The position numbers were made by a program, and so were the translations under genes. Below are positions 51,740 through 60,232 of a DNA stretch of 64,000 nt, piece by piece. Numbering within the stretch: position 1 is the first letter of the stretch; every line of letters starts with the position of its first letter. The notes under the pieces are model-generated. The model made no database searches. It saw only the letters and a program-made list of their open reading frames with translations, and was not told the origin of the DNA. This DNA comes from Lactococcus sp. dk101 (lineage in GTDB: Bacteria; Bacillota; Bacilli; Lactobacillales; Streptococcaceae), in NCBI RefSeq assembly GCF_009601055.1, contig NZ_WITI01000002.1, positions 297,007-361,006 of the forward strand. The letters run 5' to 3'.

Positions 51740-52834
51740 ATGAGAATTATTTTAACAGGTGGCGGCACGGGCGGTCACATTTATCCAGCACTTGCCTTTA
51801 TCAAATACATTAAAGAAGTAGAACCAAATTCAGAAATTTTGTATGTTGGAACTGAGCGCGGACTCGAAAGTAAGATTGTTCCTGCTGCAGGCATTGCCTT
51901 TAAAACAGTAGATGTTCAAGGTTTCAAACGGTCGCTTTCATTGGATAATTTCAGAACCATTGCTAAGTTTTTGACTTCAACACAGGCTGCTAAAAAAATC
52001 ATCAAAGCTTTCAAACCTGACGTGGTTGTTGGGACTGGTGGTTATGTGGCAGGCCCTGTTCTTTATGCGGCAGAAACGCTTCATATTCCAACCTTGATCC
52101 ATGAACAAAATTCAATTCCAGGCATTACCAATAAGTTTTTAAGCAAACGGGTCACTAAAATTGCTGTCGCATTTGAAGCAGCAAAAGCTTATTTTCCAGC
52201 AGAAAAAACAGTTTTCGCGGGAAATCCACGTGCGCAAGAAGTTGCACATTTGCAAGCGACAGACATTTTGACTACAGAATATGGCCTTCAAAAAGGAAAG
52301 AAAACGGTCGTTATCTTTGGTGGTTCGCGTGGTGCGATGACCATCAATGAAGCCTTTAAAAAGGCTTTACCATTGTTTGAAAAAGAAGATTTTCAAGTGG
52401 TTTACGCATCAGGTCAGATTTATTATGACGAAGACAAAGCGATTTTTGATGCCTATAAAGAGAGTAAAAATATCGCAATTCGTCCATATATCTCAAATAT
52501 GCTTGATGTTTTCGCAGCGTCAGATTTGGTATTGTGCCGTGCAGGTGCAACGACCATTGCTGAAGTGACAGCACTTGGCCTGCCTACGATTTTTGTACCA
52601 AGCCCAAATGTCACCGCTGATCACCAAACAAAAAATGCGCAGGCGCTTGTTGATATTCATGCTGCCAAGATGATTCGTGATACAGAACTGACAGGCGATT
52701 TGATGGTATCAACGATTAGAGACATCTTTGCTGATGAAGAAAATTATCAAACAATGTCCGATAACAGCCGCAAAGCCGGCGTTCCTGATGCGAGCGACCG
52801 CCTCTATCAACTGGTGAAAGAAATAATGAAATGA
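51740..52834 (+). CDS. murG: lipid II synthase MurG
   Basis: A 364-residue GT28 transferase that moves N-acetylglucosamine from UDP-GlcNAc to lipid I at the inner membrane face. The N-terminal loop is TGGGTGGHIYPALA near residue 5. HEQNSIPGITNKFLSK lies near 125, IFGGSRGAMTINEA near 192 and CRAGATTIAEVTALGLPTIF near 263. The stop overlaps the divIB start by 4 bp. Complete. Confidence 0.95.
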   Translation: MRIILTGGGTGGHIYPALAFIKYIKEVEPNSEILYVGTERGLESKIVPAAGIAFKTVDVQGFKRSLSLDNFRTIAKFLTSTQAAKKIIKAFKPDVVVGTGGYVAGPVLYAAETLHIPTLIHEQNSIPGITNKFLSKRVTKIAVAFEAAKAYFPAEKTVFAGNPRAQEVAHLQATDILTTEYGLQKGKKTVVIFGGSRGAMTINEAFKKALPLFEKEDFQVVYASGQIYYDEDKAIFDAYKESKNIAIRPYISNMLDVFAASDLVLCRAGATTIAEVTALGLPTIFVPSPNVTADHQTKNAQALVDIHAAKMIRDTELTGDLMVSTIRDIFADEENYQTMSDNSRKAGVPDASDRLYQLVKEIMK

Positions 52835-54183
52835 GTGAAGAGAAAAACAATCGAACCCCCTGGGACAACAAAGACTTAGCTTATAAACATCAAAAAACGG
52901 TTGAGCATCCGAACAGAGGAACATCCGATCGTTTTACTGTCACAAAATTTTATAATGAAAGTCTGAAAGACGACTCAGATTTGACAGATGCTGATGAAAC
53001 AAATGAATTTTCAAATTTGCCAGGCGAAGAAGCTGCATTTGAAGCATTTTATAGCGATTATCGTGAAGATGAATCTGATGAAGAAGAGGATGAAGCTGTC
53101 AGCGCTGACGAAATGGAAGTAGATGATGACGAAGCATTTGAGTCGGATGATTATGATGACTCAGAAGACGTTTATGAGGAAGATGCGCCATATTACGATG
53201 ACGAAGCTGAAGCATTTGAAGATTTAGATGACTCAGATGATTCAGATGATTCAGATGAAGCCTATGCCCGTTTTCATTCGCAAACGATGGCAAGACAAGC
53301 GCAGTATGATGATGAAGAAGAAGCTGCAAAAGAAAAAGTAAAAAGAGAAAAAGTATATGGGCCAATTCTTAAAAAAATGTGGCTTCCTTTACTGATTTCA
53401 GCGGTAGTTTTCCTTTCTGCGCTTTATTTTATTTCACCAATCAGCAAAATCGGTGCATTTACGGTCATCGGCAACACGCATGAAACGGCTGAACAAATTG
53501 CCACAACATCTGGTTTGAAAACTGGGGATTCCATTTATTCGATTTATCGCAATCAAGCAAAGATTAACCAAAAAATTGAAACGCAATTTCCGCGTCTAGA
53601 AAGTTCAAAAATTTCATTTGCTTTCCCAAATAAAGTCCAACTCAAAATTGTTGAATACACAACGGTTGCCGCAGTCCAACAAAACAAGTCCACTTATTTG
53701 GTCTTGAGTAATGGATACGTGGTCAAGGATACGGCTGCTACTGCGGCTCAGATTAAGGGCTTGCTACTTTTGGTTAATTTTACTGATGCAGAAGTACAAA
53801 CTTTTGTCAGTGCTTACGAAAGTCTGACGCCAAGTTTGAAGGCTTTGATTACCAAAGTTACTAAGACGCCAACGACAGCAACCCCAGACTTTATCGCTAT
53901 TCAGATGAGTGATGGCAACCAAGTCCGTGTGTCGCTTTCGCAAATGGCTGATAAACTGCCTTATTATCCAAGCATTGCCAAGCAAGTGAAAGCACCGCAA
54001 GTGGTCGATATGGAAGCTGGAATTTATGCCAAATCACTTTCTGATTATCAGAAGGATTTGAGCGTTTCAGCAAGCCAAAAAGCTGCTGCAGCAAGTGCTA
54101 AAGCAGCTGGGACAAGCTTGTCCTCAACGACAAGTTCATCAAGTAGTGCATCAACTACAACGACAACAACATCATCAAATTAA
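52831..54183 (+). CDS. divIB: cell division protein DivIB/FtsQ
   Basis: A 450-residue bitopic divisome protein. The first 170 residues are an unusually acidic cytoplasmic region, including a DSDDSDDSDE run encoded by repeated 9-mers near 53230-53260. One membrane helix (about residues 178-200) is followed by the POTRA-like segment ISKIGAFTVIGNTHETAEQI and a beta domain. The C terminus is a Ser/Thr-rich tail. It stabilises FtsL/DivIC during septation. The tail and acidic head are longer than in many relatives. Confidence 0.92.
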   Translation: MSEEKNNRTPWDNKDLAYKHQKTVEHPNRGTSDRFTVTKFYNESLKDDSDLTDADETNEFSNLPGEEAAFEAFYSDYREDESDEEEDEAVSADEMEVDDDEAFESDDYDDSEDVYEEDAPYYDDEAEAFEDLDDSDDSDDSDEAYARFHSQTMARQAQYDDEEEAAKEKVKREKVYGPILKKMWLPLLISAVVFLSALYFISPISKIGAFTVIGNTHETAEQIATTSGLKTGDSIYSIYRNQAKINQKIETQFPRLESSKISFAFPNKVQLKIVEYTTVAAVQQNKSTYLVLSNGYVVKDTAATAAQIKGLLLLVNFTDAEVQTFVSAYESLTPSLKALITKVTKTPTTATPDFIAIQMSDGNQVRVSLSQMADKLPYYPSIAKQVKAPQVVDMEAGIYAKSLSDYQKDLSVSASQKAAAASAKAAGTSLSSTTSSSSSASTTTTTTSSN

Positions 54184-54211
54184 AAAAGAGCAGATTAAAT
54201 CTGCTTTTTTG
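54184..54211 (+). terminator. intrinsic terminator after divIB
   Basis: Stem AGCAGAT/ATCTGCT extended by A-T pairs, loop TAA, six T. Confidence 0.88.
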
Positions 54212-54249
54212 TTTTCTGATAAATTGTAATCTTTTAACTAGGGTCATTC

Positions 54250-54654
54250 TTGCGTAAAATCAGATATGACACATTAATTATTACAAAACTGGATCGTTTT
54301 GCTAGAAATACGCGTGAAGCGCTTGAAATCATTCAAGATTTATTTTCAAAAGGGGTAAAGATCAATATTTTGAATATGGGAATCATTGATGATACTCCGA
54401 CGGGACAATTAGTATTTACTATATTTTCTGCATTTGCGCAGTTTGAGCGTGACATGATACTGACAAGGACGCAAGAAGGGAAAAACTATGCTAGAGAAAA
54501 TGACCCTCATTTTAAAGAAGGTCGGCCTTTGAAATATTCAAAAGAACAAATAGAATTTGCTAGAGAACTACGCAATCAGGGGATGACCTATAAAATGATT
54601 GAACGAAAGACGGGGATTAGTGTTGCCACGCTTAAACGTCGTTTTCATGATTAA
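54250..54654 (+). pseudogene. serine recombinase (resolvase/invertase) remnant lacking the catalytic N terminus
   Basis: The reading frame starts only at the part corresponding to residue 50 or later of a resolvase: [20 protein letters not shown], then [20 protein letters not shown] and [11 protein letters not shown]. The C-terminal helix-turn-helix ends [13 protein letters not shown]. The N-terminal segment with the catalytic Ser (YxRVSTxDQ type) is absent upstream, where the divIB terminator lies. No good ribosome site precedes the TTG. It is best read as a 5'-truncated relic of a transposon or plasmid resolvase inserted between divIB and obg. Confidence 0.85.
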
Positions 54655-54740
54655 GATTTAATGAGCATAATGGGAGATGATAAACAAGGAAATAATTGAT
54701 AAAGGATTGTTCTTTTTATCAGTAATTTTAAGAAAGAGAG

Positions 54741-54769
54741 TACAAAAAAACGTTATAAAATGCTATAAT
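54741..54769 (+). promoter_or_regulatory. candidate obg promoter
   Basis: Extended -10 TGCTATAAT with a poor -35 (TACAAA) 17 bp upstream. It leaves a leader of about 145 nt in which I see no other gene. Confidence 0.5.
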
Positions 54770-54922
54770 AGATAGCACACGTTTTTCTTAGATATTGTAA
54801 AAAACTTGAAAAGAGAAGAAATTGAGTGTGGCTCGAGTATGAGTACAAAAGTAAGAGATTAAATGGAGAATGGCTTAATGACAAGATTTGTCGGCTATTG
54901 TCTAGAATGAAAGAAGGATGAA

Positions 54923-56236
54923 ATGAGTTTATTTTTAGATACTGCGAAGATTGAGGTTCGCGCAGGGAAAGGTGGCGATGGGGCAGTTGCTTTCCGTCGT
55001 GAAAAATTTGTTCCAGATGGTGGCCCTTGGGGCGGTGATGGTGGTCGTGGTGGCTCTGTCATTTTCAAGGTTGATGAAGGTATGACAACTTTGATGGATT
55101 TCCGTTACAATCGCATTTTCCGTGGGAAACCTGGCGATAAGGGAATGACCAAGGGAATGCATGGGCGTGGCGCACAAGATTTGATCGTCAAAGTGCCTCA
55201 GGGAACTACGGTTAAAGATTTTGAAACCGATGCTGTTTTGGTTGATTTGATTGATAAAGATCAAGAATTTGTAGTGGCCAAAGGTGGTCGTGGTGGTCGT
55301 GGAAATATTCGTTTTGCAACCCCTAAAAATCCTGCGCCAGAAGTTGCCGAAAATGGTGAACCTGGTGAAGAACGCATGCTGATGCTTGAATTGCGTGTCC
55401 TTGCTGACGTTGGATTGGTTGGCTTCCCATCAGTAGGAAAATCAACTTTGCTGTCTGTTGTTTCCAATGCACGTCCAAAAATTGGTGCTTACCACTTTAC
55501 AACAATCACGCCAAATATTGGAATGGTTCAAGTCGGTTACGAAAATAGTTTTGTCATGGCTGACATGCCTGGATTGATTGAAGGAGCGCATTCAGGTGCG
55601 GGACTTGGTATTCAATTCTTGCGTCATATCGAGCGGACGCGTGTTTTGCTTCATGTCCTAGATATGTCTGGTCTTGAAGAACGTGACCAGTTTGAAGACT
55701 ATCAAACCATCAATGATGAGTTGGAGTCATACAATTTGCGTTTAATGGAACGTCCACAAATCATTGTTGCCAACAAGATGGATATGCCAGAAGCTGCTGA
55801 AAATTTGGAGAAATTCAAAGAAAAAATAGCAGAAGAACTTGCTGACGGTGAAGAAATGCCATTGATTTTCCCTGTGTCAGGGCTGACAAGAGAAGGGCTT
55901 CAACCACTCTTGGCAATGACTAGCGAAATCTTGAGCGAAACGCCAGAATTTCCACTTTATGATGCCGAAGATATGGCTGACCAAATTGCTTATTATGGCT
56001 TTGAAGATGATACGACACCATTTGAAATCGAACGTGACCCTGATGGTGCGTACCGCTTGACTGGTGAGAAGTTGATTAAACTCTACAAGATGACCAATCT
56101 TGAGCATGATGAGTCAGCGATGAAATTTGCCCGTCAAATGCGTGGTTGGGGTGTTGATGAAGCCCTCCGTAAAGCAGGCGCCAAAGATGGCGACTTGGTT
56201 CGTATTCAAAAATTCGAATTCGAGTTTGTCGATTAA
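54923..56236 (+). CDS. obg: GTPase Obg (CgtA)
   Basis: A 437-residue ribosome-associated GTPase. The glycine-rich Obg fold ([20 protein letters not shown] near residue 14) covers residues 1-158. The G domain has GFPSVGKST near 164, DMPGLIEGA near 211 and NKMD near 282. The C-terminal OCT domain spans roughly 355-437. It takes part in 50S assembly and the stringent response. The gene has its own promoter region and is followed by a small protein gene. An exact palindrome copy is in the G domain. Confidence 0.95.
   Translation: MSLFLDTAKIEVRAGKGGDGAVAFRREKFVPDGGPWGGDGGRGGSVIFKVDEGMTTLMDFRYNRIFRGKPGDKGMTKGMHGRGAQDLIVKVPQGTTVKDFETDAVLVDLIDKDQEFVVAKGGRGGRGNIRFATPKNPAPEVAENGEPGEERMLMLELRVLADVGLVGFPSVGKSTLLSVVSNARPKIGAYHFTTITPNIGMVQVGYENSFVMADMPGLIEGAHSGAGLGIQFLRHIERTRVLLHVLDMSGLEERDQFEDYQTINDELESYNLRLMERPQIIVANKMDMPEAAENLEKFKEKIAEELADGEEMPLIFPVSGLTREGLQPLLAMTSEILSETPEFPLYDAEDMADQIAYYGFEDDTTPFEIERDPDGAYRLTGEKLIKLYKMTNLEHDESAMKFARQMRGWGVDEALRKAGAKDGDLVRIQKFEFEFVD
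55875..55888. repeat. iterated palindrome, exact copy (centre GG)
   Basis: Inside obg, read as Val-Ser-Gly-Leu-Thr. Confidence 0.85.
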
Positions 56237-56257
56237 AAATGATTCAAGAGGAGTATT

Positions 56258-56425
56258 ATGGGATTTAAGATTATTTCAAATCGAGATAAAGATGGAAATT
56301 TCATTGCTTCCGCAGATAATTGGGACGATGCAAAAATTGATGTTCTACTCAAAAAATACAATCCAAATGGAAAATTGCGTTTGTCATCTGCAGTGAAAAA
56401 TGAAGAAGAAAAAAAGACTGAGTAA
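56258..56425 (+). CDS. small hypothetical protein after obg
   Basis: A 55-residue protein beginning MGFKIISNRDKDGNFIASAD and ending in a Glu/Lys-rich tail. The ATG follows AGAGGAG at good spacing, and it ends in an intrinsic terminator, so it is probably a real gene co-transcribed with obg. The centre (DNWDDAKIDVLLKKYNPNGK) is compact and charged. I do not recognise a family and give no function. Confidence 0.7.
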   Translation: MGFKIISNRDKDGNFIASADNWDDAKIDVLLKKYNPNGKLRLSSAVKNEEEKKTE

Positions 56426-56439
56426 TCAGTCTTTTTTTA
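56411..56439. terminator. bidirectional terminator after the small obg-linked gene
   Basis: Stem AAAAAGACTGA/TCAGTCTTTTT with loop GTAA. It also lies at the end of the convergent minus-strand gene, whose stop codon is inside it. Confidence 0.88.
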
Positions 56440-57016
56440 TGATGTCTTGAAAATAAACGTGGTTGACCGTCTTTGAAGCATTTGCCACTTGATAAAGGGC
56501 ATTACGTTGCAGATTTGGGATATGAAAGGCCAAATGAGCTTTGGGGACATCTGCCAAATGCTTACTGATGATGAGATTGGGATTAAAGCTGATGTCATCG
56601 GGCAGAAGAGACAGAACGGCCGATTTTTTGTAGGCTTTTTCAGTAATCTGTCCATTTTCAACATGGAAAGTATAAGCAAGGCCTTCTTTTTGACCGCTGT
56701 CAGTGCCGACAAATCCCGCCATTAGAGCATTGAAAGACAAGAGACCAGAGAATGCCAAGTGTTTCATGGCATAATGCTCTAATTCGTGTAATAAAAGTGC
56801 TTTTGCCTCGTCAAAATTGAGTTGAGGCTGATAATAGAACTTTTTTCGGATGTCATTTGTGATTTTTTCAAAACCAGTGATGGCGATAACAAAGCCCTGC
56901 GGACTGGTTTCAAATTTTTTAAAATGTGATTCAATGATCTGACCGTCTTGGGTTACCTGCCCATCAGAAAGGACAGATATAAACTGGTCAGTCATGACAA
57001 GATTAACAAAACTCAT
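56426..57016 (-). CDS. uncharacterised protein, possibly of the Ntn-hydrolase fold
   Basis: A 196-residue cytoplasmic protein not firmly recognised. The N-terminal strands NLVMTDQFISVLSDGQVTQD and FVIAITGFEKITNDI, and later AGFVGTDSGQKEGLAYTF, have the alternating strand pattern of proteasome-like Ntn hydrolases, but no processed Thr/Ser/Cys is evident at the start. There is no signal or membrane segment. The ATG has a GAGG site. It may be co-transcribed with the GDPD gene upstream (37 bp gap). Function unknown. Confidence 0.55.
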   Translation of the reverse strand: MSFVNLVMTDQFISVLSDGQVTQDGQIIESHFKKFETSPQGFVIAITGFEKITNDIRKKFYYQPQLNFDEAKALLLHELEHYAMKHLAFSGLLSFNALMAGFVGTDSGQKEGLAYTFHVENGQITEKAYKKSAVLSLLPDDISFNPNLIISKHLADVPKAHLAFHIPNLQRNALYQVANASKTVNHVYFQDIIKKD

Positions 57017-57053
57017 GAGTGCCTCATTTTTTTAGTATCGTGGTTTAAAATGA

Positions 57054-58859
57054 TTAACCGATTCCGGTCACAAAGAAGATGAGTTTGTCAGAATAAGTCA
57101 TTTCTTCATTGGAGTAAATGGTGTCATTAAGTAATTCCATTTGGTCAGTGATGATGCCATCTGTTCCGTAGAACATCATGCGTGACATGGTTTTAGCGTC
57201 ATTTGGTGTCCAAGTAAATACTTTTTTGCCTTGCGCGTGCGCACTCTTGATAAATTTGGCATTCAAGGTGGTGTATTCAATGGTTAGAAAATCCATTTTT
57301 CCTTTTGGCGGGCCGACCACGCTAAAGGGCATGATATAACCTGCCACCAAGTGAGGCGCTTTGGTCTTGAGCTGCTCAATCACATCATAGGACAGAGATT
57401 GGACAAGATCGCCGTGCTTTTCAATAGCATCACCGTATTTGGCAATGAAATTGTCGAGCATTTCAGGGCTGTCGTCTTTGGTTGGCTTGATTTCAATCAA
57501 CAAGCGTTGGTTGAGGGACTGAGCCGTTTTATAATAATCATCAAAGGAAACAATCCGTGCCGTTTTGCCATTTTCTTTTACGGTTATTTTGGTCAGCTCT
57601 GACAGAGTCAGTTGATTTGGCTTCTTGTCAATACCCGTCAATGCTTTCAAATTATAATCATGAAAGACAACAAATTGATGATCTTTGGTTTCTTGAATGT
57701 CCATTTCAACATAGTCAGGGTGCGTCTCTTGACTGGTCAATTTGAGTGCTTCAATGGAATTTTGTACTGCATTTTTATTATCGACGCCACGGTGTGAAGC
57801 AGTTGCTGGAATTGTATTTGATGCATCCGTTAAAAAGTCAGCATTTGATTTTGCACTCAGACCTAAAACACAAAGGACAAGGACTAGAATAAGGAAACTT
57901 TTGCTTTTAAATTTTGATTGGGCCGTGGTTTTTTGACTTTCGATAGGCAACCAGTTTAATGATGTTGGAAGTGCGTCTTGAGCTTTCATTTCAGCAATAC
58001 TGATATAGAAGATACTGACTGTAGATAAGACAATATCTAAGAGCCAAAGCACTTGTAAAAGGGTCATGATGACAATGGCTGAAGTCAAATCATCTTGTGG
58101 TAAATATGTTTCAAATAAACGTTGAATAAAAAGAAGGATCCCTTGAAAAACCGAAAGAAGCAGTGCCAAAGCAGCAACAACAACAAAATATCTAATAAAG
58201 ATTTTTAGGAGATGGTGCTGTGTTCGTTGCCAACTGGTACGAATGGCAATTCCTAATTTTTGATCTTTTAAAATCAGTTCGGGCAGCACGAAGATAAAGC
58301 GAACAGCCAGATAAATCAAGAAGATAGTGACGGCAATAAATAAAACAAGTAACAGTGTGTTGTGATCAAAGATGACATCTAAAATGAAAGCAGGCACTTG
58401 AAATTTTGCCAAGAGCGCAGAATTGAAATTCATGCCAATGAAAGGCAAAATCAACAGAAAATAGAAGAGGAAAAAGAGCAAGCTTCCAGCCTTAATTTTT
58501 TTGATTTGTAAGAGACTGCCTCTTAAAAGTTGTCGCAAGTTTATTTTTTGCTTTTGTTCAATAAAGTAGACCGTCAAAAGTAAAAAAGTGAATTCAAAAT
58601 AGACTGCCAAAACAAGTAAAAGCAACATTAAAATCAGTCCAATCAGGATAAAAGGATGATGCTGCAAAATGGTTGGCAGATTGTCGTGAGAAAGATAACT
58701 GATTTCTGCTTGGTTGAGGATAAGTCTTGTCAGTGCTGACAAAAGTGGTGTCAGAAAGAACAAGATAAAACCGTGTAAAAGCAGAATATCACGGTAGTAA
58801 TACTTTGCTCCAGTCAAAAAGTGGTAAGTCTGAAGAAGGTTCGTTTTCAAGCTTTTCAT
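57054..58859 (-). CDS. membrane glycerophosphodiester phosphodiesterase
   Basis: A 601-residue protein. The N-terminal 325 residues form a membrane domain with six to eight helices, followed by a GDPD TIM-barrel domain. Its motifs are ATASHRGVDNKNAVQNSIEA near residue 355, YVEMDIQETKDHQFVVFHDY near 380 with the Glu-Asp and catalytic His, and IEIKPTKDD near 450. It hydrolyses glycerophosphodiesters or lipoteichoic/lysophospholipid substrates outside the membrane. GGAG precedes the ATG. Two palindrome copies, one exact, lie in the gene. Confidence 0.88.
   Translation of the reverse strand: MKSLKTNLLQTYHFLTGAKYYYRDILLLHGFILFFLTPLLSALTRLILNQAEISYLSHDNLPTILQHHPFILIGLILMLLLLVLAVYFEFTFLLLTVYFIEQKQKINLRQLLRGSLLQIKKIKAGSLLFFLFYFLLILPFIGMNFNSALLAKFQVPAFILDVIFDHNTLLLVLFIAVTIFLIYLAVRFIFVLPELILKDQKLGIAIRTSWQRTQHHLLKIFIRYFVVVAALALLLSVFQGILLFIQRLFETYLPQDDLTSAIVIMTLLQVLWLLDIVLSTVSIFYISIAEMKAQDALPTSLNWLPIESQKTTAQSKFKSKSFLILVLVLCVLGLSAKSNADFLTDASNTIPATASHRGVDNKNAVQNSIEALKLTSQETHPDYVEMDIQETKDHQFVVFHDYNLKALTGIDKKPNQLTLSELTKITVKENGKTARIVSFDDYYKTAQSLNQRLLIEIKPTKDDSPEMLDNFIAKYGDAIEKHGDLVQSLSYDVIEQLKTKAPHLVAGYIMPFSVVGPPKGKMDFLTIEYTTLNAKFIKSAHAQGKKVFTWTPNDAKTMSRMMFYGTDGIITDQMELLNDTIYSNEEMTYSDKLIFFVTGIG
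58728..58741. repeat. iterated palindrome, exact copy (centre TG)
   Basis: In the GDPD gene, read on the minus strand as Leu-Ser-Ala-Leu-Thr. It shows the element is used on both coding strands. Confidence 0.85.
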
Positions 58860-58925
58860 AAGTTACTCCAAATATTCTAATACAATAATTATAAACTAAA
58901 ATATCTGATTTGTAATGATAAAAAA

Positions 58926-58954
58926 ATAAAAGAAACCAAATGGTTTCTTTTTCT
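58926..58954. terminator. terminator after queA
   Basis: AAAGAAACCA/TGGTTTCTTT with a 3-nt loop and A/T-rich flanks on both sides. Confidence 0.82.
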
Positions 58955-59991
58955 TATTTCTTAGGCTTCACAAACATGGCATCTCCAAAGCTAAAGAAAC
59001 GATAGCGTTCGTCAACCGCGTGTTTATAAGCGTCAAGAACGAAATCACGTCCAGCAAATGAAGCGACAAGCATAACCAAAGTAGATTTTGGCAAATGAAA
59101 ATTGGTGTTGAAAGCATCAACGACTTTCCATTCGTATCCAGGTTTGATGAAGATGTCAGTCCAACCAGAGTCCGCTTGGATGTCGCCATTGAATTTGGTA
59201 CCGATGGTTTCAAGCGTACGGATTGATGTCGTACCAGAAGCAACGATTTTGTGTCCGGCAGCTTTGACAGCACGGAGTTCAGCAGCAGCCTCTTCAGTCA
59301 AGCGGTAAAATTCGCTGTGCATGATGTGTTCATCGACATTTTCAACAGAAACGGGACGGAATGTTCCAAGTCCAACGTGCAAGGTCAATTCGACGATGTG
59401 AACGCCTTTGGCTTTAATGGCTGCAAGAAGTTCAGGAGTATAATGCAATCCAGCAGTAGGAGCGGCAGCAGAACCATTTTCTTTGGCATAAACCGTTTGA
59501 TAACGTTCTTGATCTTCAAGTTGTTCGTGAATGTATGGAGGCAATGGCATTTCGCCAAGACTTTCAAGCACTTCAAGGAAAATGCCTTCGTAGCTAAATT
59601 TGACAATTTTTCCACCATGTTCCAAGTCTTCAATGATTGTTGCTTTCAATCGACCGTCACCAAAAATAATTTCACTGCCTGGGTGCAAACGACGGGCTGG
59701 TTTGGCCAATGTTTCCCATTGGTTATCGCCTTTGTCTTTCAAAAGAAGCAATTCGACGTGGCCTTGTGTATCTGGTTTGACTCCGTGCAAACGTGCAGGC
59801 AAAACTCGTGTATTATTCAAAACAAGGGCATCGCCAGCCTCAAATTGATCCAAAATATCCGTGAAATGTTGATCTTTCATTTCGTGTGCTTTTGGGTCAA
59901 GGACAAGTAAACGTGAACTGTCACGGATTTTTAAGGGAGTTTGAGCAATGAGTTCTTCAGGGAGTTCAAAGTCGAAATCGTTGATATTCAT
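58954..59991 (-). CDS. queA: S-adenosylmethionine:tRNA ribosyltransferase-isomerase
   Basis: A 345-residue enzyme that transfers and isomerises the ribosyl part of AdoMet onto preQ1-tRNA to make epoxyqueuosine. It starts [35 protein letters not shown] lies near residue 59, [17 protein letters not shown] near 170, [10 protein letters not shown] near 203 and a C-terminal [13 protein letters not shown]. The ribosome site is weak. It is monocistronic, ends in a terminator, and has an extended -10 about 140 bp upstream. Confidence 0.95.
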   Translation of the reverse strand: MNINDFDFELPEELIAQTPLKIRDSSRLLVLDPKAHEMKDQHFTDILDQFEAGDALVLNNTRVLPARLHGVKPDTQGHVELLLLKDKGDNQWETLAKPARRLHPGSEIIFGDGRLKATIIEDLEHGGKIVKFSYEGIFLEVLESLGEMPLPPYIHEQLEDQERYQTVYAKENGSAAAPTAGLHYTPELLAAIKAKGVHIVELTLHVGLGTFRPVSVENVDEHIMHSEFYRLTEEAAAELRAVKAAGHKIVASGTTSIRTLETIGTKFNGDIQADSGWTDIFIKPGYEWKVVDAFNTNFHLPKSTLVMLVASFAGRDFVLDAYKHAVDERYRFFSFGDAMFVKPKK

Positions 59992-60127
59992 ATAATAACG
60001 AGTGATTTCACAGCTTATTGGCCTGTGAAATTCCTTTCTGGATTTTGGTCATATTTTTAATTAAAATGAACAGAGCGTTTGTGAACAGAGGGCTAATTAC
60101 AACCTCATCAAGCACACAACAGTATCA

Positions 60128-60136
60128 ATTATACCA
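60128..60136 (-). promoter_or_regulatory. candidate queA promoter (-10)
   Basis: On the minus strand TGGTATAAT, an extended -10, lies about 140 bp before queA. No good -35 is seen. Confidence 0.45.
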
Positions 60137-60190
60137 CAAATACGCCCGCATATACTGATTTTGCTTAGCTTTTTGCATGATTGAACAAAT

Positions 60191-60224
60191 AAAAAAATGA
60201 TAAGTTTTCTTATCATTTTTTTAT
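60191..60224. terminator. terminator after the LPQTG adhesin gene
   Basis: A 14-bp stem AAAAAAATGATAAG/CTTATCATTTTTTT with a TTTT loop, usable in both directions. Confidence 0.88.
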
Positions 60225-60232
60225 TCGATTAA

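Noticed and set aside
54878..54910. Ten-codon ORF (MTRFVGYCLE) before obg as a leader peptide
   Set aside because: No clear ribosome site of its own, no regulatory codon run and no terminator between it and obg.
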